From positions 589,527 to 653,526 of the forward strand of contig JAHNZQ020000016.1 in the NCBI GenBank assembly GCA_019155205.2: a stretch of DNA of 64,000 nucleotides, given 5' to 3'. The notes below the pieces were generated by a model. It did not search any database. It saw only the letters and a list, made by a program, of their open reading frames with translations, and had not been told where the DNA came from. The translations under genes and the position numbers were made by a program. The DNA comes from Gracilaria vermiculophylla (Eukaryota > Rhodophyta > Florideophyceae > Gracilariales > Gracilariaceae). Shown in pieces: positions 50,714-61,973 of this stretch (the stretch's first letter is position 1; every line of letters begins with the position of its first letter).

Positions 50714-51436
50714 GTATCAGGGAACGTGTTGCATGTGGCACATTACTATTGACTGTCTCAGCCTTCTCATTAGGTCAAAAAACCAGTAATGTGGATCGCA
50801 TTCCGATAGCGAAGGGTCAGCGGCATGGGTTTCAGCCTCACTTGAGGACGGGGGGTCGTTACCAGCAAATAGAACAATGCGGCCGCAGGGAAAGAAAAGA
50901 AGGAAAACTATGATCGTAATGAGGAACGAATGAGGAGTTTCGCGACGACTTGGTATACCAGTCGTGGGATCAACGTCGAACGAATGTGGAGTCACAAGAC
51001 GAGTTCACACAACGCAAACTCAGTCCGCCACCGGAGTTATCAGTTGCACACGCAGACTGCGCGCGCTGCTATCTGGTTTGTCCGTGCGGCTGCTGATGCA
51101 GTTGCCGCGTGTGGATGGACGTGAGTGGTGACAAAACGACCAGCTCTCAGGCGCCGAGCCCGAGGCCCACGGCGAACCGCAGCTTTTGGTGCACATGCGA
51201 TTTTATGATCTTTCAGATTTGGCTCTCTGGCCCATTCCTCCTCCACGTCATCTTCGCTGCTTAATGTGGTCGATGCAGCTCTGCCCCCTCCCACCTACAT
51301 ACTACTGCTCTGCCCAGCAGCCCTTCTCTTCATTATTCCCACCGCCGCTTCTTTTCGAAAAGCGGCTCTCGCTTGTGGGTCTCGACGGTTGATTGTCAAA
51401 TTCTGGCAACTGACAGACACGATATCTGAAGCAAAC
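50714..51436. promoter_or_regulatory. divergent upstream region of DBR1 and the glutamyl endopeptidase gene
   Basis: 723 bp with no supported gene. The frame of the endopeptidase is open upstream of 51437 to a GTG at 51266 and encodes a hydrophobic stretch, which is probably untranslated. Confidence 0.4.
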
Positions 51437-54400
51437 ATGAGTCCCCAATCTAGAGTTGTGACTTTTGTCCCAGCCGCATTGGCTCGTACTCTGCGAAGCT
51501 CGTCTTTCGTTTCAACTCACCGCACATCAATCAAATCGCCAAACGCTTCCGTATTCAGGCGAAGCTCTAGTATCAACGCTGTCCTGCGACAACCGGCAAA
51601 TCCTACGAACAAGGTGATTCAAGCCAAACCACCACCGCCCCGAATATCCCCGCCGGCGAGGACTGACGCAGAAAGAGACATCGAAGACTCTGAGAACATA
51701 TATCAGCTTCCTCCCCCTGAAATAGCTCGTCTGGTGGATGCTTCAACAGACCCGTACGTCTCGTTGCAACCATCTTCCAAAGAATGGATTGTCATGCTTC
51801 AGAGACCCAACATGCCCCCTATCGCTGAGGTTGCAGCGGAAGAGTTACGTCTTGCTGGATATAGAATCAATGCCCATACTTATGCCCCCTCACGATCGGA
51901 TTACTTCATTGGCATGGCACTGCAAAGAATAGGTGACTCCGAACGCACGCAATTACCAGTCACTGGTTTGCCACCTGCCCCAGGTGCTTCATCTCATATT
52001 GAACTCGGATACGTTCGATGGGCACCGGATGGAACCAAATTTTCCTTTTGTGTCTATGATCCCTTGTTTGGTCTTGAACTTTGGGTCCTTGACGTTGCAA
52101 CGAGGCATGCCACTCCTGTCCTTCCGGGCGTCCGCTTGAATGCTGTATGTGGCGAGCCCTACACTTGGAGCCCGGACTCAAAGACCATCGTCGCCAAGTT
52201 TGTTGTCGAAGGGCGTTTACCTCCCCAGAAATCGAGAGTACCAAAAGGTCCCATGGTTCAAGAAAACCTGAGCTCTGCGCCGGCTCCATCTCGAACTTAT
52301 CAGGACCTTCTCAAGTCGAGGCATGACGTAGCTCTCTTCGAACACTATACCACTTGTCAACTGGGCGCCGTTGATGTTGAAGCCTGTGAAATGTCCCCCT
52401 TGGGCGAACCTGCGGCCTTTAAACACGCCTCCCCATCACCTGATGGTTCATATCTTCTTGTTGATGCCATGGTCCCACCGTATCATTACATGATGCCCGC
52501 CGGAAGATTTCCGCGAAAGGTAGAAGTCTGGCATTCAAAAACCGGAGAAGTCGCCTGTGTTGTTGCAGAAATTCCTTCGCAAGATAAAATTCCCATTGCT
52601 TTTGATGGGGTTGGAGAAGGACCAAGATCTATTGGATGGCGTGCGGATGTGCCCGCCATGCTGTATTGGGCTGAAGCTCAAGATGGGGGGGACCCCATCC
52701 GGGAAGCGGAGATTCGGGATTGCATTTTCACCTTATCTGCACCTTTCACTGGTCGACCTCGACGCCTAGCTTCTCTTCCCTGGAGGTATGCTGGAATCAT
52801 CTGGGGTTCAGATTCTGTTGCACTTATCTCAGAGCGTCGTTATCGAACTCGTTCCGTTCGCTCGTATCTCATGGCTCCTGGTTCCATAGCTGCGACCCCA
52901 GTCCCCGGAGAAGATGTGCTTGACATGGGACTATGTGATCAAAATGGAGTGTTTGAAAGCAATAATTCCCATCCGCACTCTCTGAATGGAAACGATGCAG
53001 GTCATGGGAATGGTACTTTTTCTGGGGCTGGTAAGATTTTTGAGGAGGGGAACGGGACTGAAACGGGAACTGCCGAAAGCTCAAGTGTTGCGGGAAGCTC
53101 CTTTAATGGGAGTGGCATGGGCGCAGCGGGAGCGAATGAAAGCACAGAAATCTATGAGCAAAACGGATCCGAGGATCATGATTTATTAGGCCCTTGTTGC
53201 GCTCGAGCATGCGACTTGAGTCAATGGGAGGCACCCAAACGACCTATTATCGATATCAAGAACTGGGAGGACGTCTATAACGATCCGGGAAGTGTTTGTA
53301 CAACCAGAAATTCGTTTGGAAAGAGCGTCTTGCGACTCATTTATCCTACAGGGAGAAATGAGCACATTGAAGAGGACGAAGATATTGGAAAACCGTTTTT
53401 GATGATGTTGGGGGCTGGTGCCTCTGACGAAGGTGACAAACCGTTCCTCAGCTTATTTGACACCGTTTCCGGCAAGCAAACAAAAGTGTGGCAAAGCACA
53501 CCTCCAAAATTCGAATCGATTGCGACCGTTTTGAAGGAGGACGAAGGTACTAGTGCCCCTCTCGAAGTGCTCATCCGACAGGAAACGCCAAAAGAGAACC
53601 CGAATTACTTTTTGAAAAACATAAGCGGTGCCGTTCAAAAAGTGTTTACGGAGCTTGCGGAGGAAGAGGATGAAGTTGCACATGTGGTTGACACATCTAA
53701 TGCGGATAGCGCCATGCGGGCAATAACGAAATTCCCTCACCCTGCACCCGATCTCATTGACGTCCAAAGAGAAATTGTTCAATACCAACGGGCCGATGGC
53801 GTGCGATTGAATGGTTCACTCTATCTTCCTCCCGGGTACAATCAAGAGCGTGACGGACCTATTCCAGTGTTTATTTGGGCATACCCAAGGGAATACAAGT
53901 CTGCTGAGTTCGCTGGCCAAACTAGAGGGTCTCCTTTTAGATTTGTACGTCTGGCTAGAACGCCATTGTATTGGCTCACCAGAGGGTATGCCATTCTCGA
54001 TGGACCCGAAATGCCCATCGTTGGAGAAGGTGATGCGGAAGCCAATGACACCTACATAGAGCAACTGGTGAGTAGTGCAGAGGCAGCTGTGGACTTTTTG
54101 GTGAAGCGCGGGGTAGGCGAAAGAGGGAGGGTTGCGATAGGTGGACACTCGTATGGAGCCTTCATGACCGTGAATCTGTTGGCTCACGCACCAGGGTTGT
54201 TCTGTTGTGGCATTGCTCGATCTGGAGCTTACAATCGTACTTTAACTCCATTCGGCTTCCAAAGTGAGGAACGAACACTGTGGCAAGCTCGAGATGTATA
54301 TCAGAACATGTCTCCGTACATGTATGCAAACAAGGTGGAAAGCCCGCTATTACTAGTACATGGTGAGGCAGATAACAATCCCGGCACGTTTCCGATGCAG

Positions 54401-54568
54401 AGTGAAAGAATGTATCAAGCATTAAAGGGACACGGAAAGGTGGCCAGATATGTCGTGTTACCACATGAAGGGCATGGGTACAGGGCAAGGGAGTCGGTTA
54501 TGCACGTTTTGGCGGAAATGACAACGTGGTTGGACAAGTACTGCAAACGAGACGGAGGGTGTTTCTGA
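51437..54568 (+). CDS. plastid glutamyl endopeptidase (prolyl oligopeptidase family, S9D)
   Basis: 1043 residues from ATG 51437. The Ser/Arg-rich N-terminus (RTLRSSSFVSTHRTSIK…) looks like a plastid transit peptide. Chloroplast glutamyl endopeptidase cuts stromal peptides after Glu. An N-terminal propeller domain contains YQLPPPEIARLVDA, GYVRWAPDGTKFSF, YTWSPDSKTIVAKF and HASPSPDGSYLLVD. The C-terminal alpha/beta-hydrolase holds the triad: Ser905 in GGHSYGAF, Asp979 in HGEADNNPG and His1013 in HEGHGY. WAYPREYKSAEFAGQ and DGPEMPIVGEGDAEANDTYIEQL are specific to this subfamily. Residues about 510-580 are a Gly/Asn/Ser-rich insertion absent from a compact enzyme. Single exon. Confidence 0.94.
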   Translation: MSPQSRVVTFVPAALARTLRSSSFVSTHRTSIKSPNASVFRRSSSINAVLRQPANPTNKVIQAKPPPPRISPPARTDAERDIEDSENIYQLPPPEIARLVDASTDPYVSLQPSSKEWIVMLQRPNMPPIAEVAAEELRLAGYRINAHTYAPSRSDYFIGMALQRIGDSERTQLPVTGLPPAPGASSHIELGYVRWAPDGTKFSFCVYDPLFGLELWVLDVATRHATPVLPGVRLNAVCGEPYTWSPDSKTIVAKFVVEGRLPPQKSRVPKGPMVQENLSSAPAPSRTYQDLLKSRHDVALFEHYTTCQLGAVDVEACEMSPLGEPAAFKHASPSPDGSYLLVDAMVPPYHYMMPAGRFPRKVEVWHSKTGEVACVVAEIPSQDKIPIAFDGVGEGPRSIGWRADVPAMLYWAEAQDGGDPIREAEIRDCIFTLSAPFTGRPRRLASLPWRYAGIIWGSDSVALISERRYRTRSVRSYLMAPGSIAATPVPGEDVLDMGLCDQNGVFESNNSHPHSLNGNDAGHGNGTFSGAGKIFEEGNGTETGTAESSSVAGSSFNGSGMGAAGANESTEIYEQNGSEDHDLLGPCCARACDLSQWEAPKRPIIDIKNWEDVYNDPGSVCTTRNSFGKSVLRLIYPTGRNEHIEEDEDIGKPFLMMLGAGASDEGDKPFLSLFDTVSGKQTKVWQSTPPKFESIATVLKEDEGTSAPLEVLIRQETPKENPNYFLKNISGAVQKVFTELAEEEDEVAHVVDTSNADSAMRAITKFPHPAPDLIDVQREIVQYQRADGVRLNGSLYLPPGYNQERDGPIPVFIWAYPREYKSAEFAGQTRGSPFRFVRLARTPLYWLTRGYAILDGPEMPIVGEGDAEANDTYIEQLVSSAEAAVDFLVKRGVGERGRVAIGGHSYGAFMTVNLLAHAPGLFCCGIARSGAYNRTLTPFGFQSEERTLWQARDVYQNMSPYMYANKVESPLLLVHGEADNNPGTFPMQSERMYQALKGHGKVARYVVLPHEGHGYRARESVMHVLAEMTTWLDKYCKRDGGCF

Positions 54569-56619
54569 AATTGAAAGATGACAATATTGTTGATATATTC
54601 TGCGACAACTGGGGTTTGTTCTACGAAAATTGTTCTCCTGACCTGTCGATAGCCTTGCCCATGTGACAGAAAGCAAGAGAACTGTTGCGTTGTATACACT
54701 TCTCGCTTCTCTCTATCCGACCCCTTCGCTTTGGTTTGCACTAGTGTATTCGATGTTTCTTTTCGAGCCCATTTTCTGAGTTCTTTTGTTACGATGGCTA
54801 CCCCAGTGAAGGTATATTATACATAATGTGCTTGAGAAGGTATGTGCGCTAAAGATGGTCATCTAAATGAGTTTGGTCCATCGCGAGAAACGGTCTTTCC
54901 GACTTTTTTGGAAGTGTTCTCTTCATGTCTTCGATTTGTCCATGGAACGTGAGGCTCGATTTGCCTTTTTACGAGATCTTTTTTTTTTAAAAGTAAGGCC
55001 AACACCTGATCAGAACTGCATGTGAGAGTCACAGAACGTTCTTGTCGTCTATGAGGGTATAGAAAGATATTTTTTCACACTGTTAGCAATCTTTTCAAGA
55101 TTACATCTCAATTTCATTCAAGCATATCAGATCAGGCGAGTGAAACAATTTATATGCTAAACTCCTCTGGAGCAAAGCAATTCTATTAGATTCTCATATT
55201 GTCTTTAAAACTTGTAAATCTTCAACACAAGTTCGCAGTAGGAGCCCCCACCAGTCATTGGCAGACAAGTCAAGAGGCCCAAGTAAATTTTAAATCACTC
55301 TCCCTGAAACGACCTTATCCACGTGAATGCAATGCACCACTTGTTTGTTTGCAATCTGACCCTCGCCTGGTCACAACGCATCGAAGGCATCGAATGGGCC
55401 CCGTTGCAAATGTGTTGTGGGCGCGAGCCAAGAGGTTCTCTTGCTGTATACTGCTTTTCTGACTGCTTCGCTAGTGATGAAGCAGGCCAGACGTACCATG
55501 TGACTGTGTCCGTCTGCCTGTTTCAGCGATCGTGGCCGTGAGCAATATCTGGTGCTGCTAAATGCGGCAGAACTGTCAATAAATGCTTTCCGTCTGGATT
55601 AAAAGTTTCCTGAACTACAGCGAGGTAGTGCACTCGTTAATGTCAAGATATCGGTGTGACTACGTGTCTTGTGTCGCTCCGTTGGTAAAGCCTGTGTAAC
55701 ACGGTTTGTCTTTGCAGGGTTTGCTGAGAGCGTGTTGGAATAGTGGTGCACCTCGCTAGAGTTGCGTGGGCTATGGGTTGTGAAAACTTGCTTAGATTCA
55801 GCTACAAATTGATGCTTCTCTCTATCAGTGCTACACGTTGTTCGTTCGCCTGGAGTGAACGAGGATTGAGGTCACCCTCCGAAGCGCGGTGAAACATTGG
55901 TCCGTAAACAACCAACGTGGATGGTGGCTGTGACGGACGGGGAAAACTGCATGCGGCCTCGCATACAACAAGTACGAGGATAAGATCGGAAGCTGGCGAA
56001 TCTGTGACTCAGCAGCTGCGGCGGGCGTGACAGTTTGAATCTAGACAAGGATAACGAGCGCATTACCGAGCGAGAGAGACGGCGACGGTGGAGTCGGCAG
56101 AGCGCGAGCGTCCATCGGCAGGGGCGTTGCGAACCACGGGCTGCAGGTCGGGGAGAGGCCGAAGCGGGGGCGAGAAGCGGGGGCGAGAATCAGAGGCGGG
56201 GGGGGCGGCATGCGGGGCGCAGCGCGGCGCGCGCATTGGCCAACGTGGCCCGCCTCGCACGCGCGCCAACATGCGCACACGCCGCGCAGATTTTGCACAT
56301 GCCCCAACCGAAACGGTCCCCTGCGTGGTCGAGGCGCGCCGCGCGCCGAGATCGCCGCTCACATTCGCTCGCGCGCGGTGAACGCGCGTCGCCTGCCAGC
56401 GCCGCGCCGATTGGCAACCACCGATTCTGTAAGGCGCAGCTCGTCACGCCCACCACACGTACGCCCCTCCCCCGCAAACTTATCCCCCCTCCGCCACCCT
56501 CGCCCCCCACTGCCCTGCTCTCTCCCCTGCGCTCGCCTCGCCCTTCCCCGCATCGCTCGCACTCCACTTTCCCCCCTCCCCCTCCCTCCCCCCCTCCCCC
56601 CTCTCCGCCATCGCCACTC
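54569..56619. other. 2-kb intergenic region, no supported gene
   Basis: AT-rich to about 55,900, then strongly GC- and C-rich towards the translocase start. The translocase frame is open upstream from 56035 without a plausible start, and this Arg/Pro-rich reading is taken as leader DNA. Frames on the minus strand here (up to 479 codons reaching into the gene) are GC-driven shadows. Confidence 0.5.
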
Positions 56620-58569
56620 ATGGCCTTCGTGTCCCCGGCCTTCGCGCCGGCCTCCACGGTCACCTCCACGCGATCCTTCTTCGGCGCACGTGCCGTCAGC
56701 GCTCGCTGCTCCCCCAATGTCGCGCTTCGCATGAACCTCAACGGCGACTCCGCCAACCAAGCCGCCAAGCTTGCTAAAGTCGCCCTCCCCGCCGCCGACG
56801 TTACCCACACCGCCGATGCCGCCCGCGTTCAGGAAAAGCCCGTCGCCAATGTCCTCCCCGCCACCGGCGGCATGGGCGCCTTCGACCCGCGTATCAGCTC
56901 TACGTTTACCGTCGTTGTCGCCACCATTGCCGGAATCATCTTCTCCCGTAGGAAGCGCGATGAGAACAAAGATCTTGAGAAGCTTGTGGGTTCCCCCATG
57001 GCCATGTCTGGCGCCACCGCGGGTAACGGATCCTCGGCGCCTAAGACCCTGGGACAGCGACTCAAGGGACTCATCCCCCCGGAAAACGAGAGGAAGAAGC
57101 TGTTCCCTCTTGGGCTCATGTTTTTTGTCATCCTCTTCAACTACACCATTCTTCGCGATACCAAGGACGTGCTCGTCGTCACATCTGCTGGCGCCGAAAT
57201 TATCCCCTTCCTGAAGACCTACTGCAACCTTCCCGGTGCAATTCTCTTCACTGTCATGTACTCCAATCTTTCCAACGCACTGTCCAGGGAACAGCTTTTC
57301 TACGTCTGCATTGTTCCGTTTGTCTTCTTCTTCTTGGCGTTCGGATTCTTCATTTACCCGAACCTTGCCGTGCTTCATCCTGTCCAGTTCGCCAACTCTC
57401 TTGCCGCCAGCCTTCCCCCAGGCTTTGTTGCACCGATCGCCATCCTTAAGAACTGGACCTTTGCCCTCTTCTATACTCTGGCTGAGCTTTGGGGTTCTGT
57501 GGTCGTGTCTCTGCTCTTCTGGGGTTTTGCCAATGAGGTCACTACGGTTGATGAAGCTAAGAAGTACTATCCACTTTTCGGGCTGATGGCCAACGTCGCT
57601 CTCATTTTCAGTGGTCAGTACGTGCGTTTTGTGTCCGACATTCGTGCCAAGTTGCCGCCAGGTGTTGACGGGTGGGCTCTGTCTCTCAAGTACCTCATGT
57701 CTATGATTGGCGTAGGTGGTGCCTTGATCGTTGGTTGTTATTATTACATGCAGCGAAAGGTCTTGACTGATCCGACTCTTTTCGCAGCGAGAAAGCAAAA
57801 GTCTTCCAAGCAGAAGACCAAGCTTGGTCTCGTCGAGTCGGCCAAGTATCTAGGTCAGTCGAAATACATCCGTGATCTGGCTACCCTTGTCATAGCATAC
57901 GGAATGAGTATCAACATTGTTGAGGTCACGTGGAAGTCTCGCCTTAGGGCTGCGTATCCCGACCCCAACGCTTACTCTGCGTTCATGGGTAACTTCTCTA
58001 CTTGCACTGGTATAGTAACGTTCACTATGATGCTTGTTGGGCGCTTCATCTTCCGCAAGTTCGGATGGGGCGCAGCTGCCGTCGTCACTCCACTGGTCCT
58101 GGGTGTCACCGGCCTTATGTTCTTCTCTCTCATTCTCTTCTCTGGCACTGTTTCGCCATTCATTGCAGCCCTTGGCACCACCCCACTCATTGCTGCTGTA
58201 ATGATCGGTGCTGCCCAGAACATTCTTTCCAAGAGTTCCAAGTACTCCTTGTTCGATCCTTGCAAGGAAATGGCCTACATTCCTCTTGATGTGGAGCAGA
58301 AGTCCAAGGGCAAGGCCGCGGTTGATGTCATTGGAAACCCTCTCGGAAAATCTGGTGGAAGCTTCATTCAACAGATTCTTATCTTCTCCATGGGATCTTT
58401 GGCTGCGTCCACACCATACCTGGCTGTCATTCTGTTCGCCATTATCGGCATGTGGCTGGCCGCTGCCCGGTCGCTGGATAAGCAGTTCAGTGCCTACATG
58501 CTGAAGGAAACTGCATCGGCAGCAGACGACAAAGTGGGCTCGGAAACCGCCGCTGCCGCCGCAGACTAA
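56620..58569 (+). CDS. plastid ATP/ADP translocase (NTT/TLC family)
   Basis: 649 residues from ATG 56620, chosen because it opens a Ser/Thr/Ala-rich transit peptide with an early Phe (MAFVSPAFAPAST…RSFFGARAVSARC). This carrier exchanges cytosolic ATP for stromal ADP across the plastid inner envelope. About 110 further residues include a hydrophobic TVVVATIAGIIF segment, then the TLC domain with 11-12 helices. Charged residues known to matter in the family are visible: Lys182 in ILRDTKDVLVVT, Glu in AELWGSVVVSLLFWGFANE, Glu in NIVEVTWKS and Lys in FDPCKEMAYIPLD, followed by GKAAVDVIGNPLGKSGGS. The tail is Ala/Glu-rich. Single exon. The family also occurs in intracellular bacteria, but this copy has a plastid leader and sits in nuclear DNA. 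Confidence 0.95.
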   Translation: MAFVSPAFAPASTVTSTRSFFGARAVSARCSPNVALRMNLNGDSANQAAKLAKVALPAADVTHTADAARVQEKPVANVLPATGGMGAFDPRISSTFTVVVATIAGIIFSRRKRDENKDLEKLVGSPMAMSGATAGNGSSAPKTLGQRLKGLIPPENERKKLFPLGLMFFVILFNYTILRDTKDVLVVTSAGAEIIPFLKTYCNLPGAILFTVMYSNLSNALSREQLFYVCIVPFVFFFLAFGFFIYPNLAVLHPVQFANSLAASLPPGFVAPIAILKNWTFALFYTLAELWGSVVVSLLFWGFANEVTTVDEAKKYYPLFGLMANVALIFSGQYVRFVSDIRAKLPPGVDGWALSLKYLMSMIGVGGALIVGCYYYMQRKVLTDPTLFAARKQKSSKQKTKLGLVESAKYLGQSKYIRDLATLVIAYGMSINIVEVTWKSRLRAAYPDPNAYSAFMGNFSTCTGIVTFTMMLVGRFIFRKFGWGAAAVVTPLVLGVTGLMFFSLILFSGTVSPFIAALGTTPLIAAVMIGAAQNILSKSSKYSLFDPCKEMAYIPLDVEQKSKGKAAVDVIGNPLGKSGGSFIQQILIFSMGSLAASTPYLAVILFAIIGMWLAAARSLDKQFSAYMLKETASAADDKVGSETAAAAAD

Positions 58570-60050
58570 GTGCAGAGGTCGTTCGCTGGCTTGGTTTGGA
58601 ATGACGGCCTTTATTAGTTCAGTTGATTGTGGATACTTGTTGCAAGAACCCTTTGGATATTGATTCGTTGGTATTTTTTCAGGTTTGTACGAAGCGGATG
58701 CTTTATTAGTTTTCTCATTAAAACGATGGTTTTGGTGGGCGATGCTGATGATTACATGTTGAGCATCTTCTTCGCGAATGCCACACTGTAATATCAGCCT
58801 GAAGCCCTACTGTTCTTTTGATTGTCTAGTCTTTTTCGTTCCTGAGGTCTATAGATTAGATTGCTCAGCGCGGATACACTAGAGCGACTAGAATGTGGGA
58901 TTTAGACAACAACTGTGCCATATTGCGTACTTCAAAGGCTAGAGTATGGGTCGATGTGGTACAGAAATTGCTCGATTTGTTCTACTCAGGTCTGCCTCGT
59001 GGCATGATCGTCGCGATTCAATGCAATGAGTCTTCGGTGCCAGATAGCAGAAGAGATACAATCTGAGAGATGGCCTTGCTAGGTACAGAGCGCAGCCCTT
59101 GCGAAGAGAGGCGGGCAGGTGAGGGATGACTCCTTTAGAGTAGAGAAACAGACACATTCCTAACGAATTAAGAAACGAGGAGCCTCGGTACAGGCTTAGC
59201 CGCGAGATGATCACCTTTGATCTTCAACCAGTTATATATTAATGGGGGTTTGTCCACAACCGAGTGCGGATAACGGGGCATGAGACGCCAAATTACAGGC
59301 CCGAGCCGCAGGCGAGGGACTTAGGTGACACGGCAATGCACGAGAATTGTGGATATAACTCGCTTATGGAACGCTGATTGGTCTTTGTGTGCCCTCCTGA
59401 CATAGCAAACTCACGTGTGAGTTCTGCTATACCAGCCAAACTAGAAAGTCCAGTCGTACACTGGAATGTTTTCATCTTTCTAACGCATGTTGACATAGCA
59501 ATTGTCTTTGATATTTTGCAGAGTTCTTTGTGACGCATGCCCCAGAAGTTTTTCATTAATAAGCATTAAGGCACCGCGGTTACTAAGTTTTCGCACCGGG
59601 TAGAGTGTGGTAAGGTATCCGAGGACCGGTGAATAATCCGAACTCTTCTAGTTCAATAAACGAAGGGTACACCTACGAAGGGTAAACTTAATACGGATGC
59701 TACGCTCATACAGACAGAGTTAATCTTACCGTTCCAAGATGATGGATGGCTTGGTAAATCTTGTGAAATGCGTACGAAGGATTGCAATTACTATGTACAC
59801 TCAATTCCGCGCCTCAAAATTCGCGCTTGCCGTTGCAGCCCTGCAACGTTCCACAGACATCCAAGTGCTTTTTGTAATGTCGTGAGGTCCCTCACCGTTG
59901 GCGCCAAAACTCTATCTCGCATGCATATCCACTCCCCCCACCCCGAAAGCGCAGACACTCAGATACCGCTATCCGACCGTTCCTCGTGAAAGGCGGCCCA
60001 CGATTTGGTACATCTTTACATGCGGCTACCTAAGTCCCGAACTGTACTGG
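58570..60050. other. 1.5-kb intergenic region, no supported gene
   Basis: Contains the 3' region of the translocase and the 5' region of the Myb gene. Small frames on both strands are not recognisable. The Myb frame is open upstream to a TTG at 59898, so its start could lie in or before this stretch if an intron exists. Confidence 0.45.
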
Positions 60051-61973
60051 ATGACCAAGCGAGACTCTTCTGAAGAACGGGATTGTTCTTCCCGCCCGTC
60101 AGCAATGTGGAAGGTTTCAAAGAAGACTAATTTCGTAAACAGATGGCAATTCATTCACACGGGTGCCGACCTTCTGATGTTATCTAGTTCCTTGAGGACG
60201 ATTCTGACGAACGAGGTCGGCATTTTTTTAAACCATTCCGTAGCAGAAGATCTTGTAGAGCGAGTTTCTTACAAATGTGCTGTCAAAAATCTCTTTTCAA
60301 TCGCAAAAATCATGAGCCAAGGAAGAATGCATCGTGATCGAGATGAGCATATTCAAGTTATGCGGCTGGTATCGTGCGCCATGGAGAACCACATACTATA
60401 TTCCAATGCTGCCCTTCAAGCACTGATCAGAATCGCGTTTATTGCCGTGCTGCACGAAATTGAAGAGAGCTCAGAAACGTATAGCTCGCGGGAATATCGA
60501 CGCTATGTCCATTACTTGGTTGATGTGTTTCAAGACAAGAGGATCAAATCTCAAGAGCTTCAAGAGCTACGAGATAGAGCGGTTTTGATCATCAGGAGAA
60601 CGTCAAGGCTCTTCCGAGAATCCCGAAAACGATCAGCAATGGTTCTTGTCAAAAGGCATGTAGTGAAAACTTCATGGCCTGGACTCGTGGCTGTGCTGCG
60701 GACAGAAACGAAAAGATTGAAGTTTGAATATTCAAGAGTATCCGGAAATGCATTTTCTGACCTTAACAACGGAAGAGGTGTCAAGAACGGATCCAGAACC
60801 AGACAAAGAAGGATTAGGAGACGGGACGATTTCACCCAAGATGATGATGTCCACGACGAAGATTTGCTACTCGAGGGTGATTTTGTCGAGATGGATTCAG
60901 ATGACAAAGGCAATGTCTGGCTCGAGTATGTAGGCTCTGACTTTGAGGCTCCAAGGAGAAACAATCTAAACCGTCGCCAACACATTCCAGCGGCGAAATC
61001 TCGGCAACATGAATCCCATTTCAAAACTAGGGATCGAAGTGGAAAGAGTATCGAATTGAGACAAGAGTATCCTGATGATTATGAGGAAGAGGCGGTTGGC
61101 AGCGTTCGTCACGGCCCGAGACGAGATAAAGCACTTCCGAAAGAAGATCAAGATTCTATAGATTATGGGGGATTAGAATCGCAAGACTTTCCTGCAGATG
61201 TCGTGCGTTCTCGACCAGATGATATGAAGGATGAAGAGCGTAAACAAGGTGAAAACGATTCAATTCAAGAAAGCTCTGATGACGTAATGGACCCCGAAGA
61301 CTCTGAATTTGTTCCCGATGATAGCGTCACTCTCAGTGATCGATTAGAGCAAGCAAAACTGAACAAAGGGGAAGCATGTGTGGAAGAACTTCATAATGCA
61401 TCGCGAGCTCTGGGCAATCTTGGTCCCGATGATCCCTTGCACATAACTGACGATGATGGCAGCATCATAGCCCAAAGATCCCGTCGTGGCCAAGGTAGAA
61501 AACGCTCTCCGCGAGAAGTTAGCCCAATCCCGGACTCTGAAGGCGCTTCTATGAGACGAAGAAAACCAAATACAGTACACCTGCTGAAGACCCCTGAAAA
61601 ACGTCAAAGAACAGAACCCGCGAATTCGAAGGGCCAGATGCTTAAGCGCGGTCGATTCGAGCCTCATGAAGACGAGTGGTTAGTAGAAGGGATTAAGAAA
61701 TATGGATGGGGGGCATGGCAACAGATTGTCACAGAATACTACGGAAGTACCGAGTACGCACGAACAGCAATCAGCTTGAAAGATCGCGCGAGAACTTTGG
61801 CCCTTGATTCTGACAAATATCCCAGACAAAGCACAAGAGGACGGCCGCCAAAGAGCGCTCGGGCTGATAGGATCAGCGAAGTTGACACAGATGAGGATAT
61901 AGACGAAGACGAGAGTCAAGGAGATCACAAGAAGGATATGCCCAGCTTGAGAATGTCCCGAAGGTTATCGTGA
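60051..61973 (+). CDS. telobox Myb protein, candidate telomere-repeat-binding factor
   Basis: 640 residues from ATG 60051. The C-terminal part (about 533-585) is one Myb/SANT repeat: RGRFEPHEDEWLVEGIKKYG, GWGAWQQIV, then ISLKDRARTL, which is the telobox position (consensus VDLKDKxRNL) of TRF-type factors. This predicts binding to TTAGGG-like telomeric DNA in the nucleus. Residues about 25-200 are predicted helical (IHTGADLLMLSSSLRTIL, VMRLVSCAMENHIL, LQALIRIAFIAVLHEI), possibly a TRFH-like dimerisation domain, though I cannot match it. The middle is acidic and disordered, and the tail has an RGRPPKSARA AT-hook-like motif. The start is uncertain because the frame continues upstream without an ATG. 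A transcription-factor role is the main alternative. Confidence 0.8.
   Translation: MTKRDSSEERDCSSRPSAMWKVSKKTNFVNRWQFIHTGADLLMLSSSLRTILTNEVGIFLNHSVAEDLVERVSYKCAVKNLFSIAKIMSQGRMHRDRDEHIQVMRLVSCAMENHILYSNAALQALIRIAFIAVLHEIEESSETYSSREYRRYVHYLVDVFQDKRIKSQELQELRDRAVLIIRRTSRLFRESRKRSAMVLVKRHVVKTSWPGLVAVLRTETKRLKFEYSRVSGNAFSDLNNGRGVKNGSRTRQRRIRRRDDFTQDDDVHDEDLLLEGDFVEMDSDDKGNVWLEYVGSDFEAPRRNNLNRRQHIPAAKSRQHESHFKTRDRSGKSIELRQEYPDDYEEEAVGSVRHGPRRDKALPKEDQDSIDYGGLESQDFPADVVRSRPDDMKDEERKQGENDSIQESSDDVMDPEDSEFVPDDSVTLSDRLEQAKLNKGEACVEELHNASRALGNLGPDDPLHITDDDGSIIAQRSRRGQGRKRSPREVSPIPDSEGASMRRRKPNTVHLLKTPEKRQRTEPANSKGQMLKRGRFEPHEDEWLVEGIKKYGWGAWQQIVTEYYGSTEYARTAISLKDRARTLALDSDKYPRQSTRGRPPKSARADRISEVDTDEDIDEDESQGDHKKDMPSLRMSRRLS

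Noticed and set aside
56359..57798. 479-codon minus-strand ORF
   Set aside because: Antisense to the ATP/ADP translocase in GC-rich DNA; Gly/Glu/Arg-rich with no domain.
56620..58569. Recent bacterial transfer of the ATP/ADP translocase
   Set aside because: The gene has a plastid-type leader and sits among host genes; the family is a normal plastid envelope carrier.
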